This document shows positions 27,512 through 37,984 of a stretch of 64,000 nucleotides of DNA, piece by piece. Position 1 is the stretch's first letter. Every line of letters begins with the position of its first letter. The notes below the pieces were generated by a model, which saw only the letters and a program-made list of their open reading frames with translations, was not told the origin of the DNA and searched no databases. The stretch comes from Heyndrickxia sporothermodurans. GTDB lineage: Bacteria > Bacillota > Bacilli > Bacillales > Bacillaceae_C. The position numbers were made by a program, and so were the translations under genes. Location: the NCBI GenBank assembly GCA_016756695.1, contig CP066701.1:3244001-3308000 (forward strand). Reading direction: 5' to 3'.

Positions 27512-28270
27512 ATGGATGTGGAACTTAAGAAAGAGAAAACTCAAGGCTTTCTGAAGGATCATGAAGTAAAAGAGTTAATTCACAAAAGCCAGGAAGGCGA
27601 TCAAGATGCGCGCGACCAACTAGTCGAAAAGAATATTCGCCTTGTTTGGTCGGTCGTGCAACGTTTTTTAAATCGCGGCTATGATCCGGATGATTTATTT
27701 CAAATAGGCTGTATTGGATTATTGAAATCTGTAGATAAATTTGATTTATCATATGATGTTAAGTTTTCGACATATGCAGTTCCGATGATTATCGGAGAAA
27801 TACAACGCTTTTTACGTGATGATGGTACAGTTAAGGTAAGTAGATCTTTAAAGGAAATTGGTAACCGTATCAGAAAAGCGAAAGACGAATTAACGAAAAG
27901 TTTTGGAAGGGTACCAACTGTAAATGAAATTGCCGACTTCCTTGAAATTTCTGCTGAAGATGTCATTATGGCTCAAGAGGCAGGCAGGACGCCATCTTCG
28001 ATTCATGAAACAGTTTATGAAAACGATGGAGATCCCATTACACTTTTGGATCAAATTGCCGATCAAAATGATCAGAAATGGTTCGATAAAATTGCCTTAA
28101 AGGAAGCCATTAGAGGACTGGATGAACGGGAACGATTAATCGTTTATTTGCGATATTATAAGGATCAAACACAATCCGAGGTCGCAGAAAGATTAGGGAT
28201 TTCACAAGTACAGGTATCTAGATTAGAGAAAAAAATATTAGAGCAGATGAAAGATCGCATGGGTTCATAG
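27512..28270 (+). CDS. sigF: RNA polymerase sigma factor, early forespore
   Basis: This is the first compartment-specific sporulation sigma factor. The 252-residue protein has region 2 (NIRLVWSVVQRFLNRGYDPDDLFQIGC in two parts), region 3 (DDGTVKVSRSLKEI) and region 4 helix-turn-helix (QSEVAERLGISQVQVSRLEKK). The ATG at 27512 is chosen because AAGGAG lies 9 nt upstream and the protein starts MDVELKK like B. subtilis SigF; a GTG two codons earlier is too close. It ends the spoIIA operon. Confidence 0.95.
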   Translation: MDVELKKEKTQGFLKDHEVKELIHKSQEGDQDARDQLVEKNIRLVWSVVQRFLNRGYDPDDLFQIGCIGLLKSVDKFDLSYDVKFSTYAVPMIIGEIQRFLRDDGTVKVSRSLKEIGNRIRKAKDELTKSFGRVPTVNEIADFLEISAEDVIMAQEAGRTPSSIHETVYENDGDPITLLDQIADQNDQKWFDKIALKEAIRGLDERERLIVYLRYYKDQTQSEVAERLGISQVQVSRLEKKILEQMKDRMGS

Positions 28271-28286
28271 CCTGTGCGATTTTTTT
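28254..28286 (+). terminator. Terminator at the end of sigF
   Basis: ATCGCA and TGCGAT pair, with further pairing of GG and CC inside, followed by seven T residues. The 5' arm lies in the last sigF codons. Confidence 0.7.
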
Positions 28287-28288
28287 CA

Positions 28289-28318
28289 TGAATGAAAATG
28301 AGGCATTTCCACATACTA
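28289..28318 (+). promoter_or_regulatory. Sigma-G/F-type promoter of spoVA, now separated from it
   Basis: TGAATG (28289-28294), 17 nt, and CATACTA (28312-28318) match the sigma-G consensus TGAATA-N17-CATACTA almost perfectly. In the rebuilt locus spoVAA would begin about 45 nt downstream. An IS6-like element now stands between, starting at 28341. Confidence 0.75.
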
Positions 28319-28340
28319 CTATGTATCAAACACAAAATTT

Positions 28341-30180
28341 GGTATTGTAAAAAGTTCTATGAAAACTAAATAGTTGTTTAGGTTACTTTCCATTTATTAG
28401 GTGGGGAGCTCCCGCAATCGCTCTTGACAAACACGCCAATGGTTTGATCCAAGGTTAACAAGGGCGAAGGGGACAAAAAGAAGGCATACCAAATAAGCCC
28501 TTGGTATTTTCATTTTAAACCATTGGCAAGTTCGGTTTGTCAAGAGTTCGCTCCGCCGATTGCTAAATTTGTCCAAGGGCTCTGCTAAACAAAAAGTTAG
28601 GCGGATCTTTGTTCGACTATCCATCGTTGAGCTAACTCGATGAGCTTTGTCCAACGCGCAGGCATGGTAGGAAGTCCTGATAACTTTGGATTCACAACGG
28701 GTACCTTGCCCTCTAGGGATGCATGTGGTCGTAGAAAGTTAAAATACGCCGCAAACAAGGTGACAAAAGAAACAGATCCATGATCCGATCCAAATCCTTG
28801 TGTAGAGCGATAATTTCCTTTAAATGTGCGATTCAGTCTTTCGATAATCTGTTTTAACGGTCTGTATTCGGTTGAGATGGGATCTTCATTTGTCAGCCCG
28901 ATTACTTGCTTCACATCGAAAGAAATATTATTCTGAGCGAAGAAATGCTGGGCTAGAAGATAGATTGGATTTCCATCTACTACGAATGTAAGGTTTTCAG
29001 GATCTCTTCCATCTTCAGTAGGACGTCGTTTATCGCTTGAATGGCGGATGCTGTATCACGATTAGGCGACACTCGGTACGAAAGGACGATCTTTTTCACC
29101 GCGTCAAAGAAGAAAAAGAGATAATGCCATTTTCCATTGACCCGGATATAGGTTTCGTCACCACAGAATTGATCTGAAAGCTCATAAGGATAGTGATCCA
29201 CGTAAGGTTTAAGTAAAAGAGCCACACTATTTTCGTAGTTCAATATCGTCTGATGAGAAATAGCTACACCGTGAACATCCTGCATAAGGGCGCGGTCCTT
29301 CTTGCGGAAAGACCGTAATTCACATGGTAGGTCAATATCAAACCTAACGTATGCGGAGAAGCATAGATTCTAGACAGATCAACAACTGGCAACTCCGGTG
29401 AATTCTTGGATAATGGTTGAAAATCAATGTGAAATTGGCGAAAAATATACCTTAACTTAAACGACTGGGGATCCTTTTTAAACTGTTTCTTTTCTTTGGA
29501 AGACATACCGTTTAATTTCTTTTGATAATACGGACAGTCGTCATTTTTACACTTAAACACATCGAAATCTTTTCGCTCCTTGATCTTATCGAGTGTTTTA
29601 GAACAATGAGGACATTTCAAAATGGACTCTTTCGAAAAACGATTCTTATCGCTGAAAAGGCAAGAACATACCTTGCATTGATACTGTCCCTTATCACCAT
29701 TATTGGCATAAAGATAATCAGATGGTGCACCACACTTAGGACATTTCATTCCTTTAGGTACCGACACTTTTGCGTTCTTGTGTCTTCGAACGGGTTTAAG
29801 AGATTTCCCATGCTTCTCTTGGTACTCCGTTAGGAGATTTCGATAATTCAGCTTTTCTGGGATTTCGATAATGGGAAGATCATCAACTTGTAGTTTTCGA
29901 TAAGGTTTGTTAACAGGCTGCTGATCTTTCGGTTTATCAAACATACTCTTCCCAATAAGTAGGGTGAGTAATGTTCGAATTATTTGTTCTTGGAATTTTA
30001 TAAAAGTTAGTAAATAGGTTATAATTTGAGGGTACAACTTGTCACTTCCTTTTCTAAGGTTGTTGGGTGTGTGGTAACCTCAATTATCCTTAGATTTAGG
30101 GGGGTGGCAATTTTTTTGCTCAAAAATCCCTCTATTAAGGTAGTTTATAGCCTATTTTATATAAAAGTTTTGACAAAACG
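28341..30180 (-). mobile_element. IS6-like element, copy 2, between spoVA promoter and spoVAA
   Basis: The ends are GGTATTGTAAAAAG on the left and, on the minus strand, CGTTTTGTCAAAAC on the right. An exact 8-bp duplication CAAAATTT flanks it (28333-28340, 30181-30188). It is opposite in orientation to spoVA. Its transposase and right-end repeat match copy 1 closely, but the left-end 150 bp differ more, so the two are not very recent sisters or one has exchanged its end. Confidence 0.9.
28597..30037 (-). pseudogene. IS6-like DDE transposase with zinc ribbons, frameshifted (copy 2)
   Basis: This is the same protein as at 8797-10240. The first 257 residues are open across the A-run that breaks copy 1 (YYQKKLNGMSSKEKK). 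It then breaks near 29282, where copy 1 reads AGCTGCCATCATG and this copy reads CGCGCCCTTATG, and again near 29007, where one C is missing. The consensus of the two copies gives an intact enzyme. Confidence 0.85.
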
Positions 30181-30204
30181 CAAAATTTTTAGGGGGTGAA
30201 AGAA

Positions 30205-30825
30205 ATGGAAAGTTTGATTTATTTGCGTCTTCGCTATCGTGTAGAGGTGAGGCCTGATAGCATAATTAAACTTTCAGATATCGCACAGATTATTGCGCCG
30301 GAAAATGATCTGGCAGCTTTAAAAAACCTGCCTGTTTATCAAGTGACAAAAAAAGATAAGAGTTCCGCAGTAATCGATATTATGGAGGTAATCAATGTTA
30401 TTACTAAAAAATATGGAGAGGTTGATATCCAAACCATTGGTCCCACGCAGACAATCATTGAAATTATTTATAAAAAAAAGAAAGTTTCGATTCCGTTTTT
30501 CTTAGTAATCTGGATTCTCCTTTTTATAGGGTCTGCTTTAGCAATTATGAATTTTCATGAAGATGTAAGCATGAGAATCGTCCATCAGAAAATTTACCGA
30601 ATGATCACGGGTCATGAGGTCTCAAAACCATTAATCCTTCAAATCCCTTATTCAATCGGCTTAGGATTGGGGATGATTATTTTCTTTAATCATATTTTTA
30701 AAAAACGCTTTAATGAAGAACCTAGCCCTCTGGAAGTCGAAATTTTTAATTATCAGCAAGATGTTGATCATTATGTCGCATTAAATGAAAACAAAGAAAG
30801 TATTAAGCGCCTTGACGATGATTAA
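30205..30825 (+). CDS. spoVAA: Stage V sporulation protein AA
   Basis: SpoVA proteins move dipicolinic acid into the developing spore and out at germination. SpoVAA has about 206 residues, a cytoplasmic N-terminal half (VYLRLRYRVEV-like start, MEVINVITKKYGEVDI) and two membrane helices. The ATG at 30205 has AGGGGGTG 7 nt upstream; a GTG three codons earlier overlaps that site. The IS6-like element ends 24 nt before the start, leaving the ribosome site intact but removing the promoter. Confidence 0.92.
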   Translation: MESLIYLRLRYRVEVRPDSIIKLSDIAQIIAPENDLAALKNLPVYQVTKKDKSSAVIDIMEVINVITKKYGEVDIQTIGPTQTIIEIIYKKKKVSIPFFLVIWILLFIGSALAIMNFHEDVSMRIVHQKIYRMITGHEVSKPLILQIPYSIGLGLGMIIFFNHIFKKRFNEEPSPLEVEIFNYQQDVDHYVALNENKESIKRLDDD

Positions 30826-31237
30826 TACCATTCTTTTTTTCATTATTGGCCTTTCAGGCGGGTTAATAGTAGGTTGCGGGTTAGTTGCGTTTTTATCAGT
30901 ACTTGGGATTATTCCGAGATTGGTTCAACTATCGAAAACAGCAAAAATGGTGTATCTGTACGAATGGGCTATTGTATTAGGCGCGATCTTAGGTGGCTGG
31001 GCTCAGCTAAGGGATGTTACGTTTCATTTAACCTTGTTATTGCTTATACCAATCGGACTAGGATGCGGTATATTTGTAGGAATGCTCGCTGCAGCTCTAA
31101 CTGAAGTAATTAATGTCATCCCAATATTAGCTAAGCGAATAGGAATCGATGGGCATTTAATTATCGCTTTAATGGCAATTGTTTTTGGGAAGGTGTGCGG
31201 TTCTTTATTTCATTGGATCTATTTCGTCGATCATTAA
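30785..31237 (+). CDS. spoVAB: Stage V sporulation protein AB
   Basis: This polytopic membrane protein of up to 150 residues has about four helices and the conserved FLSVLGIIPRLVQLSKT and YEWAIVLGAILGG stretches. It overlaps spoVAA by 41 nt if it starts at 30785; an ATG at 30821 would leave only a short overlap and is a real alternative, since neither has a strong ribosome site. In B. subtilis spoVAC follows; here it does not. Confidence 0.88.
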   Translation: MKTKKVLSALTMINTILFFIIGLSGGLIVGCGLVAFLSVLGIIPRLVQLSKTAKMVYLYEWAIVLGAILGGWAQLRDVTFHLTLLLLIPIGLGCGIFVGMLAAALTEVINVIPILAKRIGIDGHLIIALMAIVFGKVCGSLFHWIYFVDH

Positions 31238-31282
31238 ATAATCATATCTAAATTAAAAACTTTAAATGGAAAGGATTTTCGT

Positions 31283-31855
31283 ATGAATAGTAAACGAAAG
31301 GTGATATTAATTACAGATGGTGATGATTATGCGAGAAAAGCAATTGAAACAATTGCTAAAGATATCGGCGGCAGATGTATTTCACAGTCATACGGAAACC
31401 CTTCTCATTTATCTGGACATGAAATCGTTAACCAAATTAAAAAAGCTCCAGTCGATCCGGTGTTAGTTATGTTTGATGATAGCGGGTTTATAGGTGAAGG
31501 AAATGGAGAAGAGGCATTAATGATTGTAGCTACACATCCTGATATTGAAGTGCTTGGTGTGATAGCAGTTGCTTCAAAAACCCATCAAGCAGAATGGTCA
31601 AAAGTTGATGTATGTATTGATAGGGAAGGAAACTTGACCCCATACGGTGTCGATAAATATGGTATCCCCGAAATGGAATTAAAGAAAATTAATGGGGACA
31701 CCGTCTATTGTCTTGATAAATTAAACGTACCGATAATTGTGGGTATTGGGGACATCGGAAAGATGGGGAAAATTGATCATTATACGAATGGCTCCCCAAT
31801 AACGAGAAAAGCGGTTGATTTAGTATTAGAAAGGAGCGGGTATTATGACAAATGA
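31283..31855 (+). CDS. spoVAEA: Stage V sporulation protein AEA
   Basis: This soluble protein of 190 residues has a Rossmann-like start ([21 protein letters not shown]) and the conserved [17 protein letters not shown] and [12 protein letters not shown] motifs of SpoVAEA. The exact role in DPA transport or germination is unclear. It begins 45 nt after spoVAB, where other Bacillus have spoVAC, spoVAD and spoVAEB. It overlaps spoVAF by 11 nt. AAAGGA lies 11 nt before the start. Confidence 0.9.
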   Translation: MNSKRKVILITDGDDYARKAIETIAKDIGGRCISQSYGNPSHLSGHEIVNQIKKAPVDPVLVMFDDSGFIGEGNGEEALMIVATHPDIEVLGVIAVASKTHQAEWSKVDVCIDREGNLTPYGVDKYGIPEMELKKINGDTVYCLDKLNVPIIVGIGDIGKMGKIDHYTNGSPITRKAVDLVLERSGYYDK

Positions 31856-33326
31856 CCTAAATAGAAAAGAACCAATACCCAAAAATATCGAAGAACTGGA
31901 GAAGATATTTGAAAAAAGAATAGGATTGGGTGTAAGTTTTGATCTAGGTGTCCGACATATAAAGGTGTTAAAAAAGAATATTCAAATTTATTATATTAAT
32001 GGATTAACCGATACAATATTTATCATCCATATTTTACGGGAATTAGTAGACTTAAATGGCTCGGATCGGCTTTCTAGTAAGATTTACGATATAATCCAAA
32101 ATCGAATCGTAAATCAGTCGGTAGAAGTAGTGAAAACGATTGATGAAATGGCTGATCAAGTACTATCAGGATTGATTGCTATCGTTGTAGAAGGTGAAGG
32201 CGAAGCAATTATTGTTGATGTAAGAAGTTATCCAGGAAGACAGCCGATGGAACCTGATACAGAAAAAGTTGTTCGTGGATCACGTGATGGATATGTCGAA
32301 AATATTATCATTAATACCGCTCTTACAAGAAGAAGAATTCGTGACGAACGATTGCGATTTGAAATTATGAAGGTGGGAGAACGTTCGAAAACGGACGTTG
32401 CCATTGGCTATATTGAAGGTGTAGCAAATCCCGATTTAGTAAAAACAGTTAAAAAGGAATTAAAAACAATTGATGTTGATGGAATTACAATGGCAGATAA
32501 AACGATTGAAGAATTCCTTCTAAAACAAGGATATAATCCTTATCCGCTTGTCCGCTATACAGAGAGAGCTGATGTCGGTTCCATTCATTTATTAGAGGGT
32601 CATGTATTAATTTTTATTGATACTTCACCAAGTGTTATGGTTACACCCGCAACCTTTTTTCACCATCTTCAGCACGCCGAGGAGTACCGACAATCAGCAG
32701 CTGTTGGAACCTTTATTCGTTGGGTTCGTTACCTAGGGGTGCTTGCGTCCATTTTTTTACTGCCATTATGGTATTTATTTGCTATTGAACCTAGTTTACT
32801 GCCTGAGCATTTAGAGTTCATTGGACCGAATAAACAAACAAATATTCCGTTAATTTTGCAAATATTTATCGCAGATATGGGGATTGAATTTTTAAGAATT
32901 GCCGCCATACATACACCAACCCCTTTGGCTACGGCGATGGGATTAATTGCCGCTGTTTTAATTGGTCAAATTGCTGTTGATGTTGGTTTATTTGTATCGG
33001 AAGTAATTCTATATGTGTCGGTTGCGGCTATAGGCACATACGCGACACCAAGTTATGAATTAAGTGTAGCAAATAAAATTGCTAAGGTAGTATTGATGCT
33101 ACTTGTTGCCTTCTTTAAATTACCTGGCTTATTAATAGGTGGAACCCTTTTTGTCATTTATTTAGCACATATTCGCGCATTAAATGCACCATATTTATGG
33201 CCATTTATTCCATTTAATCCACAAGCGATTACTCATATTTTAATTCGGAGAACGGTACCGGGATCGAAAATTAGACCGAGTATTGTGCATCCACGAGATC
33301 GTTTTCGTCAACCGGCTGATAAGTAA
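31845..33326 (+). CDS. spoVAF: Stage V sporulation protein AF (GerA-family)
   Basis: The 493-residue protein is related to germinant receptor A subunits: a soluble N-terminal half ([30 protein letters not shown]), then four or five membrane helices from about residue 295, and a cytoplasmic tail. B. subtilis SpoVAF is in the forespore inner membrane and modulates germination. It overlaps spoVAEA, with GGAGCGGG upstream. It is the last gene of the reduced operon. Confidence 0.93.
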   Translation: MTNDLNRKEPIPKNIEELEKIFEKRIGLGVSFDLGVRHIKVLKKNIQIYYINGLTDTIFIIHILRELVDLNGSDRLSSKIYDIIQNRIVNQSVEVVKTIDEMADQVLSGLIAIVVEGEGEAIIVDVRSYPGRQPMEPDTEKVVRGSRDGYVENIIINTALTRRRIRDERLRFEIMKVGERSKTDVAIGYIEGVANPDLVKTVKKELKTIDVDGITMADKTIEEFLLKQGYNPYPLVRYTERADVGSIHLLEGHVLIFIDTSPSVMVTPATFFHHLQHAEEYRQSAAVGTFIRWVRYLGVLASIFLLPLWYLFAIEPSLLPEHLEFIGPNKQTNIPLILQIFIADMGIEFLRIAAIHTPTPLATAMGLIAAVLIGQIAVDVGLFVSEVILYVSVAAIGTYATPSYELSVANKIAKVVLMLLVAFFKLPGLLIGGTLFVIYLAHIRALNAPYLWPFIPFNPQAITHILIRRTVPGSKIRPSIVHPRDRFRQPADK

Positions 33327-33391
33327 AACCAACCATTGCGAAAATGTACGTTTTATGATAAAGTTTAGCTAATTTATTATAAATATTGAAT

Positions 33392-33432
33392 AAATAGACA
33401 GTTTGTCCTATTTGACAACTGTCTATTTATTC
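33392..33432. terminator. Terminator after spoVAF
   Basis: AAATAGACAGTT pairs with AACTGTCTATTT, with TGTC and GACA extending the stem. A T-rich run follows. Confidence 0.75.
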
Positions 33433-33466
33433 TTAAAAGGATTTTACATAGAAATGAGGAAAACTA

Positions 33467-34786
33467 ATGTATTTTCATGGTACTTCAAAAATAAATGAAA
33501 ACAACCATCTTGAAATTGGTGGCGTCGATACAGTTGAATTAGTTAAAAAATATGGAACGCCTATATATGTGTATGATGTTGCTTTAATACGTGACCGTGC
33601 CAGAGGGTTTAAACAAACCTTTGATAAGCTAGGGATAAAATCACAGGTAGCATATGCTAGTAAAGCATTTTCTTCAATCGCCATGCTAAATTTAGCACAA
33701 GAAGAAGGATTATCGTTAGATGTTGTATCAGGCGGGGAATTATATACAGCAATTGCGGCTAAGTTTCCGGCGGATCGTATCCATTTTCATGGTAATAACA
33801 AAAGTAAAGAAGAATTAGAATTAGCCTTAGATTACAATATAGGCTGTATTGTTGTAGATAATTTTTATGAACTAGAATTGCTTGAGCAGCTCACACTGGA
33901 AAGAAATACCCAAATCGCAATCTTACTTCGTGTAACACCAGGAATTGAGGCACATACCCATGATTACATTTTGACTGGTCAGGAAGACTCGAAATTCGGG
34001 TTTGATTTACAAAATGGCCAAGCGGAAGAAGCCCTTAGAAAATCACTAGAATCAAAGCACTTTAAGGTGTTAGGGCTTCATTGTCATATTGGTTCACAAA
34101 TTTTTGAGACAACTGGATTTATTCTTGCCGCGAATAAAATTATCGAAAAGTTAGTTGAGTGGAATGAAAAGTATTCATATTTTCCATCTGTTTTAAATTT
34201 AGGCGGGGGATTTGGAATCCGCTATACGAGTGAGGACGCGCCATTAACCCCAGATAATTATGTAAAGGAAATTATTATAGAAGTGCAGAAGCAAACTAAC
34301 TCCCATCAACTCCCTATGCCCGAAATTTGGATTGAACCAGGCAGATCACTAGTGGGTGAAGCAGGTACAACATTATATACTGTTGGGTCTAACAAAGACG
34401 TACCAAATGTACGAAAATATATAGCGGTTGACGGTGGAATGAGTGATAATATTAGACCAGCACTCTATGAAGCAAAATATGAAGCTGTATTAGCAAATCG
34501 ACCTTTAGCTAAAGTAGAAGAAACCTATTCTATTGCTGGAAAATGCTGTGAATCAGGAGATATGCTAATTTGGGATCTCCCACTGCCTAATACAGTATGT
34601 AATGATATTTTAGCGGTATTTTGCACGGGCGCCTACGGATATTCAATGGCAAATAATTATAATCGAATACCGAGACCACCAGTCGTGTTCGTTGAAAATG
34701 GCGAAGACCAACTTGTGGTAAAACGAGAAACCTATGAAGATATTATCAAATTAGATCTGCCTCTCCATAGTAAGATTAATTTATAA
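33467..34786 (+). CDS. lysA: Diaminopimelate decarboxylase
   Basis: It converts meso-diaminopimelate to lysine, the last step of lysine synthesis. The 439-residue PLP enzyme of alanine racemase fold has the PLP lysine in AYASKAF, GGGFGIRY and EPGRSLVGEAG for phosphate binding, and the active-site CCESGDML. GAGGA precedes the ATG by about 9 nt. It follows spoVAF as in B. subtilis. Confidence 0.95.
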   Translation: MYFHGTSKINENNHLEIGGVDTVELVKKYGTPIYVYDVALIRDRARGFKQTFDKLGIKSQVAYASKAFSSIAMLNLAQEEGLSLDVVSGGELYTAIAAKFPADRIHFHGNNKSKEELELALDYNIGCIVVDNFYELELLEQLTLERNTQIAILLRVTPGIEAHTHDYILTGQEDSKFGFDLQNGQAEEALRKSLESKHFKVLGLHCHIGSQIFETTGFILAANKIIEKLVEWNEKYSYFPSVLNLGGGFGIRYTSEDAPLTPDNYVKEIIIEVQKQTNSHQLPMPEIWIEPGRSLVGEAGTTLYTVGSNKDVPNVRKYIAVDGGMSDNIRPALYEAKYEAVLANRPLAKVEETYSIAGKCCESGDMLIWDLPLPNTVCNDILAVFCTGAYGYSMANNYNRIPRPPVVFVENGEDQLVVKRETYEDIIKLDLPLHSKINL

Positions 34787-34788
34787 TT

Positions 34789-34837
34789 TTTTTCGGCTCA
34801 TTTGCTTATTTTTCATATCTACAATTGAGCCGAAAAA
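34789..34837. terminator. Terminator after lysA
   Basis: TTTTTCGGCTCA pairs with TGAGCCGAAAAA around a 25-nt loop. Confidence 0.75.
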
Positions 34838-34977
34838 TATACCCACTACCCAATTAGCAGAAATTTGAATATGTTACATCATTTTTTTTGTGATTGCGTA
34901 AAGCATCTAAAATCGATACAATAGAGGGCGAATAACTTATTACAATAGATGATTTTATGGAAATAGGAGTGTTCTCT

Positions 34978-35064
34978 TTGAAAAAAAATAATATTTTACT
35001 ATTTATTCTAATCCTTGTTTTAGCTTTAGGATGGGGACTCTACTATTGGTTGTACATCGTTTAA
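34978..35064 (+). CDS. Predicted 28-residue single-helix membrane peptide
   Basis: TTG start with AGGAGTG 6 nt upstream. The peptide is KKN followed by a hydrophobic stretch (ILLFILILVLALGWGLYYWL) and ends YIV. It has no match I recognise. It lies alone between the lysA terminator and ribT, with TACAAT about 30 nt upstream as a possible -10. It could be a real small membrane protein. Confidence 0.5.
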   Translation: MKKNNILLFILILVLALGWGLYYWLYIV

Positions 35065-35134
35065 TTATAGTGTTTAATATTGCCTGTCGATGTTTATAAT
35101 GATAGAAAAGTATTCATAATATGTAGAAGGATAA

Positions 35135-35242
<108 letters not shown>

Positions 35243-35289
35243 TAAGCGTAAAATAATCCCCACCTGTCAACCAGATGGGGATCGAGTTA

Positions 35290-36911
35290 TTATTTAGGTA
35301 AGTTTTTAAAATCTATGCAAACGATTGGAAGTGTTGTTGACCAAGGCAGTACTTTATCCAGGGCATTTTTATCTGTCAGATCAATGTTAGGTAACTTCTC
35401 AAATAAATAGCGAAGGTAATAATATGGGTTTAGGCCATTTTCCTTTGCTGTTTCCACAATGCTATAAATGATTGCGCTAGCCCTTGCACCTTTCGGTGTA
35501 TTTGAAAAAAGGAAGTTTTTTCTCCCAATAACAAAGGGCTTTATTGAGCGCTCGCTTCTATTATTATCAATTTCTAATCGTCCATCCTCTAGGAATGCCA
35601 CTAATTTCTTCCATTGATTGAGACAGTAGGTAATCGCCTGACCTAAAGCGCTTTTTGGTAACACTTTTTGCTTCTGTATTTTTAGCCATGACAAAAAAGC
35701 ATCCAAGACTGGCTTGTTTGCGTTCTAATCGTTTTCGTATCGTTCCATAGAGGATAACTCCTTTAGGTCGCGCTCAATGCGATATAGTTGGTTACAGTAT
35801 TGAGACCTTCCATTGTCGCTACTCCTGATGTCAGACGCTTTGAAGAAGGCAATACTTTTAAAGCCTCATCAAATTTACGTCGAGCATGAGCCATGCAACC
35901 GACCAGTTTTACATTAGGTACCTTATGGTACCCGGCGTATCCATCAACCTGTAAATATCCTTTAAACCCTGACAGGAATTTCTCGGCATTTTTGCCTGAC
36001 CTAGTTTCCTGATAATCGTAAAGGATGATTGAAGGTCCTTCTTTTCCAGTACGGTAGAGCCAGAGATATGATTTTGAGGTGGCTGGCCGACCGGGTTCGT
36101 GAAGTACCTGCAGGGTCGATTCGTCCGCATGTAAAATATCCTTTTCCAAAAGAAGTTGATGCATGCGATCATAAAGTGGGCTCAACCACCGGTTGACCCC
36201 GTGAATCATCCAATTGGCAAGGGTTTGGCGTGATAACGGTACCCCCAATCTGGAAAATTGCTTTTCTTGCCGGTATAATGGCAGCCCATCCACATATTTT
36301 TGATTCATAATATGTGCCATTAAAGAAGGAGATGCTAAACTACCTGAATGAACCGGTTTAGGCATTGGTGCTGTTACAACCGGAGTTTCAATTTCTTCAC
36401 GTTCACAATGGCGGCAAGAGTAAATGGACTGAACATGTTTAACAACTTTCAATTCCGCAGGAATGTATTTTAGTTCCTGGCGTACTTGCGTACTCATTTC
36501 ATGCAGATTTCCACCGCAACACGAACAAACCTGCTCTTCAGGGGATAAACGATATTCAATCGTCTCCACAGGCAAGTTTTCTAACATCAGTTCACGTTAG
36601 TACCGCGAACTTTGCGGCGCCGTTGATAAGTAATAGATTCCAAAGTAGGTTCCGGCAAATCTGGATTAGCTTCATTTTCTACTTCATTAAAAAGTTCCAA
36701 TTGATCGGGGTTGGTTTTTTCACTGGAAAAGCCGAATCTATTTTTCTGCAGAAGGCGAAGCTGTTCTTCAGTCCATTTTAATTTTATCTAACGCGCTCTG
36801 CTTTTTTAGCTTCGCCTCTAATTCCGCATTTTGTTTCTCCAGCATTTCCAAGCGTTGCAGGAGTTCTTCAATTGTAGGGGTTGGGGTAGTTGAATTCGCT
36901 GTCTTTTTCAT
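35290..36911 (-). pseudogene. tnpC: IS66 transposase TnpC, frameshifted
   Basis: Four blocks in shifted frames make a protein of about 530 residues: MKKTANSTTPTPTIEELLQR with a coiled coil; then KWTEEQLRLLQKNRFGFSSE; then a long block (to 35763) with CSCCGG and CRHCE zinc ligands, [10 protein letters not shown] and [10 protein letters not shown]; and a last block with DNNRSERSIKPFVIGRKN. Breaks are in an A-run near 36775, near 36600 and around 35710-35765. Real decay and base-calling error cannot be told apart here. Confidence 0.88.
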
Positions 36912-36958
36912 AAATATATTATACGATAAAATAGGTAAATTCCCTGATTTTTCATTAT

Positions 36959-37315
36959 TTAAATTACTGTTCTTGCTGTTACAACAGGGTGTGCCTGTTT
37001 TTGTTCCAATGATAATCCATCTAATAACCACCTTAATTGGCGTGGACTTATTTTCAGAGGACCCGAATTATTATCTGATGGCCAATGAAAATTTCCTCTC
37101 TCCAGCCGGCGATAATAAAGCCAAAAACCGTTATGATCCCATTGAAGAATTTTCAACTTGTCTCGCTGCCGGTTACAAAAAACAAATAAACTCGAAGAAA
37201 AAAGATCTAACTCGAATTCTTCTTTTACAAGAGCAGCCAATCCATCGATAGATTTCCGTAAATCTGTGACACCTTGTGCGAGGTAGACACGATCAACCGT
37301 AACTTCTTTTAACAT
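36959..37315 (-). CDS. tnpB: IS66 Orf2 (TnpB) accessory protein
   Basis: It has 118 residues, full length. VYLAQGVTDLRKSIDGLAAL and LQWDHNGFWLYYRRLERGNF are the family signatures. It overlaps the TnpA gene by 7 nt. Its 3' end overlaps no host sequence. Confidence 0.92.
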   Translation of the reverse strand: MLKEVTVDRVYLAQGVTDLRKSIDGLAALVKEEFELDLFSSSLFVFCNRQRDKLKILQWDHNGFWLYYRRLERGNFHWPSDNNSGPLKISPRQLRWLLDGLSLEQKQAHPVVTARTVI

Positions 37316-37632
37316 ACTGATTTCAATGCCTTAACTACTTCCGCCAGTAGTGTTGGATTAAAGCCAGGTTTAACCACGATGGATGCTGAACCAACATTTA
37401 TATGTAATGTTTCATTCTGTTGCTCAGATTCTTCTAATGTAACCGGAATCCACTTGCTGTTAGAATCTTGGGTTGAATAGAAATTATCGGCTTTATAAAG
37501 CCAATACTTTAACTGATGAATACTTATTTCATTGATTTCACACCATTTGGATTGGGTGAGGCCACTCGCTCTGAAAAGAGCGATCCTACGCTCCCATTCC
37601 TTACGCAATTCTGGATTATTTCTTTGGGACAT
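37309..37632 (-). CDS. tnpA: IS66 TnpA accessory protein
   Basis: The 107-residue protein has a helix-turn-helix start typical of IS66 TnpA (WERRIALFRASGLTQSKWCE) and the C-terminal strand region with VKPGFNPTLLAEVVKAL. AGGAGG precedes the ATG. Unlike the 63-residue version in the nested units it is complete. Confidence 0.9.
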   Translation of the reverse strand: MSQRNNPELRKEWERRIALFRASGLTQSKWCEINEISIHQLKYWLYKADNFYSTQDSNSKWIPVTLEESEQQNETLHINVGSASIVVKPGFNPTLLAEVVKALKSVC

Positions 37633-37717
37633 AAAAAAACCTCCTCAAACTTTGATTTGAAGAGATTATCTCACAGGTACTATATATGTTAATAGGTGTA
37701 TTCTATTTGACTCTTAC

Positions 37718-37984
37718 CAACAAACAATAAAACAATATGAAAATGAGGAAAATTGGCAGCTTTTTTTATGGAAAATAGAAGATGATGTAATTGGATTAAT
37801 TGGGGTTCAATTAAAAGATCAGTTGGTTGAAATTCAACATATATCAGTGAATCCTTCTCACCGCAATCAAGGTGTAGGAAAGAATATGCTAAAATCTATA
37901 AAGCAGATTTACGAAGGAAAAACAATTTTGCCAAATGAATACACGGCAGCATTTTGTGAAAACTGTAACGATGAAGAACTGTAA
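37718..37984 (+). pseudogene. ribT: RibT acetyltransferase, C-terminal part
   Basis: After the second CAACAAAC the frame continues QTIKQYENEENWQLFLWK, then the GNAT core: VEIQHISVNPSHRNQGVGKN with the acetyl-CoA-binding R/Q-x-x-G-x-G/A pattern, and ends LPNEYTAAFCENCNDEEL. The rebuilt protein is about 117 residues, close to B. subtilis RibT (124). Confidence 0.9.

Noticed and set aside
28341-30180. The two IS6-like copies as ends of one composite transposon carrying 8.6-30.2 kb
   Set aside because: Each copy has its own different 8-bp duplication, and the DNA between is conserved core chromosome, so they are separate insertions.
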